Source: Andalucia godoyi (lineage: Eukaryota; Discoba; Jakobea; Jakobida; Andaluciidae). From it: a DNA stretch of 64,000 nucleotides. A program made the translations under genes and the position numbers. This document shows, piece by piece, positions 49,560 to 58,709 of the stretch (position 1 is the first letter of the stretch; the number at the start of each line of letters is the position of its first letter). The stretch is taken from contig VRVR01000005.1 in the NCBI GenBank assembly GCA_009859145.1, positions 124,001-188,000 of the forward strand. Reading direction: 5' to 3'. The notes beneath the pieces were generated by a model, which was not told the origin of the DNA, made no database searches, and saw only the letters and a program-made list of their open reading frames with translations.

Positions 49560-49870
49560 ATGCGCAGCATCCCAATCATGCAGCCCAACACAGAGGTGGA
49601 CATTCTATCTCACACCGTCTCTTGAGCGTAAAAGGCGACGGAGCACGCGGGTCGCGAAGTTCACACAGTGACGGAAGAGTGCACGTCCAAGCCACGTGGG
49701 GTGTGTGTGTATGAACATCCATCAGAAATTGGATGGTCGAAAAACGCACCATTTCCAGTGTGTCCAGCGGCGATGGATCGCGATTGGAATGGGGGTACGC
49801 AATATCTATTTGAAGAACAGGATGCGCATGCAGATGTGTGTGCTGGAGACTGCCCCCCTCCCCTCTCCCT
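49560..49870 (+). pseudogene. Fanzor/TnpB-like nuclease C-terminal remnant, copy 3 (most complete)
   Basis: Reading about 49632-49866: KATEHAGREVHTVTEECTSK then PRGVC, EIGWSKNAPFPVCPAAMDRD and WNGG. This matches the TnpB/Fanzor order: RuvC-II strand with V.E.YTSK.C..CG, the G.SK.F.CP.C second half of the zinc ribbon, and the RuvC-III DRD.N. The first CxxC keeps its two Cys only as CTSKPRGVC. A frameshift near 49632 joins FYLTPSLERK, which would be the helix before RuvC-II. RuvC-I and the N-terminus are not found; 49315-49560 shows no coding sequence I can assign. It shares about 60-70% of bases with 26905-27030. Confidence 0.75.
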
Positions 49871-50110
49871 AAGACGACTGATGCAGCGTGTCGCAGACGT
49901 TAACAAAGGGGAAAATCAAGGGTGTTTCCTGCTGTACACCAGCCTGGGGTCTTTCAACGTTTTTTTGTTTTATTTTCTTGGGGGGGAGGGTTATTTTTGT
50001 TTTGTTTTCCCCCGCCCCGTGTTTCCTTTTCCCTTTCTCTCATCTCATCAAGCGTTTTTCTGCGGAGCAAAGTTAGAATACCGAGTTTCAAGACTGTAGA
50101 AGACAAGAAA

Positions 50111-51487
50111 ATGCCGCATGCATTTCTTTTGCGATCGTCACCATCTCGAACGACTCCGTCATCTTCCATTCTTTCACAACGTGCAAATTTCGCAATAACA
50201 GGTACCTCGTCGAGTGCACATCTGCATGGAAACGCAGCTGCATCTCCTGCGACTCCATTGCGTCGTCCTTCTTCGGCATCGTCGCAAAGGACAAACATTC
50301 AAAGCAGCCCTGTGCATGTTTACTCAAATGGAACAAGTTCCTCGGTTCGAAAGCCGTTTGCAGCGGGACAACCGGCACCAATGCTGTTCGGATCTCCTCC
50401 ACCAATCCCGAAAGGTAGTCGAATTTCACAATCCCATTCCGCACGAAGAGCTTCGAGACATGAGTATCTCTCAAGAGGTCGCGGCAGCGATCAACGTGAT
50501 CAGCAATTTGAAGAAGGAAATGGTGACGAAGAACAACAGAAGCACAACCGACTGTCGAGTAATTTCATCGACGAAGAAGATGCTGAAAATGTGCAGTTTG
50601 TCTATGGACCCATGGTGGATGTTATGAGAGAAGCGCAGGGAAGAATATCGCGGGTTGCTCCGCAGCTGAATCTCCATGTTTTGGATCCGGCACACGCGGA
50701 ACAGGCTTTTGCAACCACTCCAGATGTTGCGTTTGATTTGAAGAACTGGGAAGCATACGTCCACACAGTCTTGCAAGATTCGCGGAAGCTAGATGTGGAC
50801 TCGCTGTCGCAGTTCAAATATCATAATCCCAATGTTCTGCGGGAGGACCAGGTTTATGACGTATCGGATGCAAGACATTTCATGATGGCACACCAGGGAC
50901 TTGCAGCCTCCACAAGAGAAAGGTTTGAGGAATTGACCAGGGAAGTTGCGTACTTGATTTCAGAGGCCGGGGTGTCGGGTAAGATGGTTCGATTATTCAG
51001 GCTGCTGCATGAAGAGTTGGATGGTTTGCAGTTGATTAAGGAGCATCTGTCTTCTGAGCATTCCCTATTGGCGAATGTCAAGGATGAGATTTCCAATCAA
51101 GTTGCAAGATTGCAGGCTCTCAAATCCTCTCTTGAAGATGAACTGGAAAAGGAGAAGGCGAGATTCAGCGATTGGACAAAAGAATTACAAGATCGGCTCC
51201 AATCAGCACGCAAAGAGACTCTAGTGTGGGCTGAAGAAGTTCGGAAGATCGATGCTATTGTTCGAAATGCAGAGACGATGCATGCAGTTCTTTTCAAACC
51301 AACGGGAATGTCAAATGCGGACAAGGAAAGAGGATTTCACTACGCCAATCCGGTGCCCATTGACTCGCAAACGTCACTTGCCCGTGACTTCGCGATCCGA
51401 CCGCAGGATGCGTGGATCCGCTGGCTGGACAGGCAAGCATCCACGATGCGTGAAGTTGTCGAGCGTCTCCGCAGTGGTGCCATGTAA
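50111..51487 (+). CDS. Coiled-coil protein with disordered N-terminus
   Basis: 458 residues from MPHAFLLRSSPS (ATG at 50111). Residues 1-190 are Ser/Arg/Pro-rich and disordered; about 195-290 looks folded (FVYGPMVDVMREAQGRI, AFDLKNWEAYVHTVLQDSRK); about 320-410 is coiled coil (DELEKEKARFSDWTKELQDR); the end has IRPQDAWIRWLDRQAST. I do not recognise the family. The architecture and neighbours would suit a cytoskeletal or ciliary protein, which is only inference. The 620 bases upstream hold the Fanzor remnant and T/G-rich leader. Confidence 0.72.
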   Translation: MPHAFLLRSSPSRTTPSSSILSQRANFAITGTSSSAHLHGNAAASPATPLRRPSSASSQRTNIQSSPVHVYSNGTSSSVRKPFAAGQPAPMLFGSPPPIPKGSRISQSHSARRASRHEYLSRGRGSDQRDQQFEEGNGDEEQQKHNRLSSNFIDEEDAENVQFVYGPMVDVMREAQGRISRVAPQLNLHVLDPAHAEQAFATTPDVAFDLKNWEAYVHTVLQDSRKLDVDSLSQFKYHNPNVLREDQVYDVSDARHFMMAHQGLAASTRERFEELTREVAYLISEAGVSGKMVRLFRLLHEELDGLQLIKEHLSSEHSLLANVKDEISNQVARLQALKSSLEDELEKEKARFSDWTKELQDRLQSARKETLVWAEEVRKIDAIVRNAETMHAVLFKPTGMSNADKERGFHYANPVPIDSQTSLARDFAIRPQDAWIRWLDRQASTMREVVERLRSGAM

Positions 51488-51691
51488 GCTTCCTGAGACC
51501 GCACGTGAAGTTGCGGGGGTCCGTGATTTCGTGGTTGCGTGAATCCTTTTGCTAGAAATGAAGAGTGAACGTTGTTTACTCCTTTTCGGTTTGAAGAAAA
51601 AAATTACTTAATGTTGTTTTCCTTTGTGGAGCACACAGATACTCGAGTCTTCTTCTCAAACGCATCTGCGCAGACAAGATGCTAAATCTGA

Positions 51692-54277
51692 CTATGCGGG
51701 AGAGGAAACTGACGTGAAAGACAGAACCCGGACAACTGGTCGAGACAAAATATCGCCTCTGGACTCGAGAAGGTCATGCATTTTGACACAGCGGAGAACA
51801 TCCATTCCAGTGACAATACGCATATCGTACTTAGTGACATAACCTTTGGTGTTGAAATGTTCGAGAACTGCGGTTTTGGCTTCCTTGTAGAAATACGGAG
51901 AGATATGACAAGACTGACACAAGTCAACTTCATCATCTTGCAATTCGAAAAAGCACGGCTCGTGGCTGACATCAATACCGGAGCCCCACTTTGGTTGGAC
52001 AGGAACAAGTGAGGAAAGACCGATCAACCAGGCTTCGAAATCTGTATCGGAATCGGCTACAACATCCAAAGTCTGTTTTGACTTGCCGTAATAGAGAGAG
52101 AAGGACCGGTAGAATTCTGGAGAACCAAAGGAGACGCCCCATTTCGCGAATAATGGTGAATATTGCCCGAGAACAAAGAGACGGACTTCTTCAAGGTTGA
52201 CCGATTTCAGCGATCTGGCAACGTATTTGTCGCGCTCCTTACCAGGCCCAACTGACATCGCAGCATCCCAGTCTCTGACATCACAAAAGCAAAGACTCTT
52301 GCAATCAGATGACAAGAAAAAGTGCTTTTCTCCCGGCTTTGAAAACGGACGATACTTGGTTAGGTTGGTACCGTGCTGTAAAAACAAAATGACCTTCTCA
52401 ACAAGGTCTTTGAGCTTCTTATCCTGCATTTCAGCATCTCTCAACAAGTTCTGCTCTTTCGCCCGCAGTCGGTCCCAATCTTCAACGCTCCAGTCCACAG
52501 GATGCTGGTCCATGTATCGCAGCGCATTGGACAATCCCTTGCTGTCATCTGTCACTGCATTTAGTGAGATTTCCCTGTCATCAACACCCGCCTTGATGGT
52601 CTCGAATGTTTTCTTCAGAGAGGAAAGAAGATCCTTGTTAAGAGGTTCCCGGAGCACTGCATACTCTGGATCTCCGTCCTTCTCTGCAACTCCCTTCGAA
52701 GATATAACCTGTGATCTCCAGATGGCTCGCTGATCTGCCCACTGTTTTCGCTGTTCTGTCCGAGATGACCGAATAGACTCGTATGATTCGATGCGGTGAG
52801 TCATGGCTGCTCGAATCTCATCCTGAGCCAAGTCGCGTTTCCTCTCCAACGTACTTAGATGCATCCTCTTGTCTGAAATGGAACGTGAAAGCAGATTGAT
52901 CTTTTCCTTTTCAGTCTCCGTATCCAATTTCGTCTGAGAGAGTTGTTGGTTCATCTCATTCACCTGTTTCTCAAATGCTTTTGGATCGTCACTCGCCAAC
53001 TTCAACCGCAACACAGAGATGGCTGTAGAAGCTTCCGTAAGTTGATGTTGCGCATGATGAATATCGGATCTCAGAGCACTCATTGTTTCTTGTGCAAGCT
53101 TCGACACTTGTTCGTCAATTTGTTTTTGCAGCTCGGACTCTTTCTGCTTGGATTCCGCTTCCAGCTTGGCCCTTTTCAAGCAAATGGTCGACTCTAAACT
53201 CGTCAGCTCGCTGGAGGACAGTTTTGCGCCTCCTGTCACAGCAAGAGCGAGTGAAAATTCAAACTGCAAGCGCTTCATTTCTCGGTCCAACACGCACTTG
53301 TCAATTTTGAAATCTCGTCCAAAAGGTTGCACAGTCGCTCCTTTCAGCCCTCCGATTCTCGAAACAAATTGCAGTGCGAAGAATGATTCTTCGATATTGT
53401 CAACCGATACATTCACATGACTGCCAAGTATTACATGGTACAACGAACCTGTGCCCATGACCAACTGCAACAACGCAGTGACATCTGCTCGATGAGCTGG
53501 CACGCGTAATCGATGCATCGTGATGGCATTCATGACGTCACCAAAGCAAGACATGCATTTCTGCAGATACGAAAAATTTCGGTCTCCAAGAAGCAACAAA
53601 GATTTTCGGGACATCCATTCCAATGAGACCACATCAACGAACAACATGACCAAAGATTCTGATACCCAAATGATGGCAACCCGATGATAAGACTCAAACA
53701 AATCAATACTTCGATATGCTGCATCCGCAGTTTTGAACGATTGGTCGTCTGAAATGAGACTCGATACCGAGTGTTTCGATACCGACAAGTCCAATTTCAT
53801 ACGATGTACTCCAATTCGTGCACCAGGATTCTGTGGATCCAAGAGATCGACCAACGAGCTGTTGCGAAGTGCAAACAGCGAGATCGATGCCGAGGGATTT
53901 GATTTTGCAAGATGTGAAAGAATAGAAGACAGCACTGAGACACCGCAGCCATCGGATGGGCTTCCAAAATGGGCGTTGTCGCGTGAACTCTTGGCGGTTC
54001 CCAGTGAAAAAGACACCACGCATTTCCCATTAGCAATTTGTGAAATTGCGTTATTTGAAATGCGATCCACAATGTGGGCCGCTGTTTTCTTTTCCAATAC
54101 ATTCGGAATCTCAAATTTTCGTGATTTGTACGGAAAATCCTTTGTTCCCGGTGGAACATTGAAGATGCAGGAGCTGTTGGAGGTCGGGTCAATCGTACAG
54201 CAAACAGGACCATCAGCGGAATCCAGGTGCAGAAAGGATTCTATTGTTACAGAATCGGTGGAATTTCGATTAGTCAT
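51692..54277 (-). CDS. Degenerate kinesin-like motor with coiled coil and PH-like domain
   Basis: 861 residues from MTNRNSTDSVTIES (ATG at 54277). Residues about 30-335 follow a kinesin motor: KCVVSFSLGTAKSSRDNAHF at the P-loop position (no GxxGSGKT), LVDLLDPQNPG (kinesin DLLDP loop), LRVPAHRADVTALLQLVMGT (RNSKLT..LQ.SLGG equivalent) and EESFFALQFVSRIGGLK (final ETL.TL.FA.R helix). About 340-560 is coiled coil. About 630-755 looks like a PH domain (LTKYRPFSKPGEKHFFLSSD ... DTDFEAWLIGLSSL, with the C-terminal Trp). The last 100 residues have a C..C pair. Nucleotide residues are lost, so ATPase activity is unlikely; PH suggests phosphoinositide or membrane binding. Confidence 0.65.
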   Translation of the reverse strand: MTNRNSTDSVTIESFLHLDSADGPVCCTIDPTSNSSCIFNVPPGTKDFPYKSRKFEIPNVLEKKTAAHIVDRISNNAISQIANGKCVVSFSLGTAKSSRDNAHFGSPSDGCGVSVLSSILSHLAKSNPSASISLFALRNSSLVDLLDPQNPGARIGVHRMKLDLSVSKHSVSSLISDDQSFKTADAAYRSIDLFESYHRVAIIWVSESLVMLFVDVVSLEWMSRKSLLLLGDRNFSYLQKCMSCFGDVMNAITMHRLRVPAHRADVTALLQLVMGTGSLYHVILGSHVNVSVDNIEESFFALQFVSRIGGLKGATVQPFGRDFKIDKCVLDREMKRLQFEFSLALAVTGGAKLSSSELTSLESTICLKRAKLEAESKQKESELQKQIDEQVSKLAQETMSALRSDIHHAQHQLTEASTAISVLRLKLASDDPKAFEKQVNEMNQQLSQTKLDTETEKEKINLLSRSISDKRMHLSTLERKRDLAQDEIRAAMTHRIESYESIRSSRTEQRKQWADQRAIWRSQVISSKGVAEKDGDPEYAVLREPLNKDLLSSLKKTFETIKAGVDDREISLNAVTDDSKGLSNALRYMDQHPVDWSVEDWDRLRAKEQNLLRDAEMQDKKLKDLVEKVILFLQHGTNLTKYRPFSKPGEKHFFLSSDCKSLCFCDVRDWDAAMSVGPGKERDKYVARSLKSVNLEEVRLFVLGQYSPLFAKWGVSFGSPEFYRSFSLYYGKSKQTLDVVADSDTDFEAWLIGLSSLVPVQPKWGSGIDVSHEPCFFELQDDEVDLCQSCHISPYFYKEAKTAVLEHFNTKGYVTKYDMRIVTGMDVLRCVKMHDLLESRGDILSRPVVRVLSFTSVSSPA

Positions 54278-54672
54278 TTCTCGTAATTGAAGTGGGAACA
54301 CCGCTGGTGTATGAGACGAAACAATTAAATTGTTCAGTCATCGGGAGAAGAAAAACCAAGAACAGTGAAAAACGTCGAGCAAAAAATTGAAGACAACGAA
54401 TCGTTAAAAAACAATCGCATTTGTTACAGTGGATATCCTGCACATTGTTTTCGAAATTTCTCAGAAAAATATCCTGTCAGAAACCCAACAATGACAGGCT
54501 GCTCAGAATTCGTTTCAGATTCAGATTTAGTTTTTTTGGCCCAAACAATTTTTTTTCTGAACCCCCCGCTGACTTCCGGCGACCCTTCACCTCGCCGAAC
54601 GTGCGTCCAGATTCCCCCGCCCCTCCCGTTCATTTTTGCGCGCGCGACGCTCGAGACAAATCTTGCTTCACC

Positions 54673-55626
54673 ATGTCTGCCGACGCCGTGACCGCGGAGG
54701 CGCTCGCTACTCAGAAGCTGAAGCCCCGGTACTCCACAGCGGAGTATCATACGATTGCTGCTTTTTCTCCAGAAGCACGCTGACGAGCTCTCGAGTCTGT
54801 TCGTCGATGCTGTCAGCCGAAATTCGAAAGGCGGTGGGATCCCAAGCTCGTCGTTGCAGTCTGGGCGCCGCACCATGTTTGAAACGAAGCGACAATTCTG
54901 GGCGTATGTCGTCGAGAATGCACGGAGCGAGGCGAAACTGAACGCCGTGTTTCCCGAGCCTATTCCGGGATCCCTTCGTCCACTGGACCCAAACAGGACT
55001 GGTGACGCTGTCTGCGAGCACTACAATTCGGCGCTTGTGAAGCAGTATCGGACAGGGAAGCGGCAGTATATTGGGCTGACTGGCAACCAGGATCCTTCGG
55101 ATGCCGACCTCGAGCACAAACTGCGTGATTCGCGTTCGACGTCGAGAAGCGAGGAACAAGTATCCGCGGTCATGCAACAGATCAGTAAATACCGGAAGGC
55201 GTATCCCAAATGGCAGGAACAGGAGCCCCTGATGAAGACATGGACCGCATCAAACAAATGCAACCTCGAGTGACGTTGCCGTACGCGATTTCCGGCGAAG
55301 ACGTCGCTGCGAACCCCGCGACTGTGGACAAGACGATCGAAGAATTGCAGGGCTTGAACGGTGCGGACCCAGGAGGGTGGCAGGAAGAAGGGGACTTGTC
55401 TTCCCCACCGGAACCGGGTGCGCCATCACGGAAACGACGACGGACGCGGCAGCGGATGGTCGAAGTGGATGCTGACGAGCGTTTTTTCGAGAAGATGGAC
55501 AGCAGTGCGGAAAAATTCGTCACGCAGCTCTCCGAGTGTTGCTCTTGCACGATCAGCGTTGTCACACCAACCACCTCTCCTGGCGCACCACACGGCCTTC
55601 CGGAGGAATGGCAGAGGCAGTTGTAA
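54673..55626 (+). pseudogene. Myb/SANT-like accessory ORF of a Harbinger element, frameshifted
   Basis: Three overlapping open pieces: MSADAVTAEALATQKLKPRY to 54783; LLFLQKHADELSSLFVDAVS to 55273; and IKQMQPRVTLPYAISGEDVA to 55626. Small indels near 54755 and 55230 separate them. The Tyr-His then FLQKHADEL block, FWAYVVENAR and a basic RKRRRTRQRM segment fit the DNA-binding partner encoded by PIF/Harbinger elements. Opposite orientation to the transposase at 55800-56400, as is common in this superfamily. Confidence 0.6.
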
Positions 55627-55799
55627 GCGACGAACTCGCGTCTCAATGAGTTGCGTTCCGAAATGAGAGTGGTCAACGAGCTTCGTGAAGACGTGAGAGC
55701 GCTGATGGGCGGCAGGCACGGTCGAGTGCAACCAACTCGACGGTCGAGGAGAATATGTGACCTCGACGGTGATATCAAATGCAGGTTTTACCTTTACCT

Positions 55800-56400
55800 C
55801 TAATCGTGGTTCTGAGAGTCCGATACTCCCGAAAGTTCTCTGGTACATCGTCATGCGCGAGAACGAAGTTGTGTAGTGCTGCACATGCGACGATCACGCC
55901 TCAAATGAAGGGAATCGATCGGAATTCCATCCTATGCTTGAGTATTCGCCATCGGTTCTTACGATCCCCCAGAGGCAGCGTCGTCCGCAAAAGAACGCGT
56001 TAAATCGGTGGTTGCGAATCTTCTGCTCTCGGTTTGCCCCCTCGTTGTTGTACCGCCGTTTTTTCCACTGCGGTGCTTCCTCGGATATGGTGACCTCATT
56101 CATCCGAAACCAAGTTGTGAACGAGGCCTGCAATGGATAGCCTGCGTCGGCGGACACGTAGTATCCGTTGTTGGCAAAGTTGTCTCGCCGCTTCAAAACC
56201 ATGACTCCTTCAGAGCCGTGGAATCGTGAGTCGAGCGTAGACATATGAGCAACATGTCGGTTATCGTGGGAAGCGCAAGCACGGAAAAATCAGTCGAACC
56301 ATCGTCCAAAACATCCCGAAACAATGAAATACAGAACAAACATTCTACAGCTGGAAGCCCATTGAAATCGGAACAACACACCGATGTGCTAAAGGATTGA
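55800..56400 (-). pseudogene. PIF/Harbinger (DDE_4) transposase, frameshifted 3' part
   Basis: Minus-strand blocks in order: VLALPTITDMLLICLRSTHD (56300-56220), STLDSRFHGSEG then NNGYYVSADAGYPL (second Asp in the D.GYPL motif), RRYNNEGANREQKIRNHRFN (the YN..H...R...E helix, here with K for the catalytic Glu region), CGRRCLWGI and finally ACAALHNFVLAHDDVPENF, the CC.LHN end. Blocks lie in two or three frames, so the gene is dead. N-terminal part not recognised. Confidence 0.75.
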
Positions 56401-56790
56401 CAAAGCGAACTGCCAAAATATAAAGAATTCGTTTTTATAAGGCTCCAGTATCGGCAAACCAGTTGTCGAGCGTAACATCCATCGCTCGTCTTTCACGTCG
56501 AGCAACCATCGAATACTGTACTGGACAACATGAAAGACCTCCAGAAAAAAACTGCTCCAGCGCTAAATTCAGTTCGGGCAGGGGGGAATCGCATCCGAAG
56601 ACAATGAATGGCAGTGGCGCAGGGGAAATGGGAAAATTCAACCTTCAACAAAAAGGTGGGGGAAAGGTCCCGGTCGTCGCCGAATTACAGGGTTTTTGTC
56701 ATTCTATCTGGCAGTTTCGGCATAAATACTTTGGTTCTTAAGAGACATTCGCATTTCGGTGAAGAATAACAGCATTTGCGTAAAACACCA

Positions 56791-56806
56791 GGGGGGGGGG
56801 GGGGGG
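56791..56806. repeat. Poly-G tract (16 G) abutting the inverted-repeat element
   Basis: Uninterrupted G run ending exactly where the left terminal repeat begins. Confidence 0.97.
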
Positions 56807-58079
56807 TTGAAATGCCAACTGCGCCAAAAGGTTTGTTAGCTACCCGTGGAATGTGAAACGTGCGTTTCAAACAGGGGTAACGGAGGGAAACAGAAAATAA
56901 AATGCACAAAGTGCAAACTGTCCGACACGTCTTAAAAGATCTAGCCACAAAGCGTTACTGCCCCGAAGATGATAAGAATTCTGTGCACAAAGCAAGATGT
57001 GATTACATGATTCAAAAACGCTTCTCAACGAAGAAACTCCTTCGCGAAAAGAGTGCAGGACAGACCAACCTTCCGAACTGGCCTGTTCTTCCAAGTCAGT
57101 TCTTTGTTTGATGAGGCATCAAATGACAACTATGCGTGTCGGAAGAAAACAAGAAACGGTACTCGATACTGTCGTCTTTTAAGCAAGTCGGTAAGTGGAC
57201 ACATGTAATGGGCCACATCCTGAGACTATTCAGTGCAGAAGAGTGATGTATCCAATTACGGGAGAATGCAGCACACAACATAGCATAATAAAAGCAGCCA
57301 AATGTTTCGGCACTTCTACAAATCCACTCTTGACTCTTCTTTGATTTGCCAACAAGCCACGGCTCAAGAATAAGACAAGATCGAGAATATCAACTTGCGT
57401 GATTGTCAGCTTACTTCCGTCTCAAAAAGTGGTCTGGAATGTAAGTGTTCATCTAGAATGCCAGCTGATGCTTTTCAGGTCAAGAGTTCGCTGTCATGAC
57501 GTTTCCACAGTTCACGAACAGGCTCAGTTGGCATGTTATTCTTTCCATGACCCAGCATGTTCTGTCGTCATAAGAAAAAACTGACTACTTTGTGAGATGT
57601 GACCTGCACCGCTTACCTTTCATCTGATAGTTGAAGAATTCATATCCATCGCGGCTGATAGTGTTTCGTCCTTGAACAACAGCCACAGAATGTTTCGAAA
57701 AGCGGCATCCTCGTGGACAGTAGATTAATCAGTGGGTGTTCCAGTTCCAGGAACTCTTATGTATGGTATGGATGACTGGTTGGATTTCTTTTCTATTTTT
57801 TTGTTAAAAAGCACAGTAGTGGCACAACGATTAGCACTTGGCAACCCAGATGGAATGTTTGAACTCCGAATGACAGTGTCGGCTCGCCCTTCATTTCGTC
57901 TGCTTATCGACGAAATTTTGCCGAGATATCGGTTCACGTCCTCGTTGAACTCAACGGTCGGAAATGACGTTGTCCAATGTGTTCTCTTTGCATTGCAGAC
58001 TGAGGTTAGCAGTGTTGGAAATGCTCGTTTCGCATTCCACGGGTAGCTAGCAAATGTTTTGGCGCAGTTGGGATTTCAA
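56807..58079. mobile_element. 1.27-kb element with 55-60-bp terminal inverted repeats
   Basis: The left end 56807-56866 (TTGAAATGCCAACTGCGCCA...) pairs with the right end 58020-58079 as its reverse complement at about 54 of 60 positions, including the core TAGCTACCCGTGGAATG. Internal frames (56902-57111, 57732-58046 on plus) are short; none resembles a known transposase. No clear target duplication: the left end abuts a 16-base G run. Likely a non-autonomous or decayed DNA transposon of unknown superfamily. Confidence 0.8.
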
Positions 58080-58709
58080 TAGGTAACACATTGATGCGCG
58101 GTTCCATCGACGTGCAACAGCTTTCGCATGACATTTCCATTCGCATTAATCTTGAAAGAAGATCCGTCGGTTCGAAGCCTCCTTTTATCCTGGGCTGCTC
58201 TTGCTGATTTTTAATCTTTTTTGTCAGGATTGTTAAATTGGCGTGCCTGTAGCTTGCAGTTTCTCCTTCCAAGAAAATGTGCATTTCTGGAACTTCCTCC
58301 CGACTTGTCCCTCTGATTCTCTACATGGAAACATGCTGTCGTGCGCTCCTCGAAACAAAGTTCTTCTGCCAATACCATGTAAGTGTTGTGTCGACGTGGT
58401 CTTTGTTTTCTTTGTTTTTCTCTGCCTTTCGTTGCCACGTAAAGTGTTCATTGATATATATATATATACATATTTATATATATTGTTTTTTGTCCAGTGG
58501 CCTCGGATTTGAGTCATTTTCGTCTGTTGTTTTCCGATATGGCGAATGTGGCAAGAATTATCCATCATCGAGGTGAGTTGAAAAACGACTTTACAACGTG
58601 TCCATAACTTTGCACGGCACAAAAACACACAGGAAAAGAGTGCCGGCTATTCGAATGCAAGTTCTTTCTCGTTGACAAACAGAAGAAGAGCCAGCGAATT
58701 GCAAGCGAT
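58080..58709. other. Intergenic region without a recognised gene
   Basis: AT-rich with a TA-rich stretch at 58454-58484. No open frame looks coding. It is the 3' flank of the ODAD1 gene. Confidence 0.5.

Noticed and set aside
51692-54277. Active kinesin
   Set aside because: The P-loop position reads SLGTAKSS with no GKT/S, and no upstream exon restores it.
57800-57880. tRNA- or SINE-like stretch (TAGCACTTGG then GTTTGAACTCC)
   Set aside because: The B box is imperfect and no acceptor or anticodon stem folds; it lies inside the inverted-repeat element.
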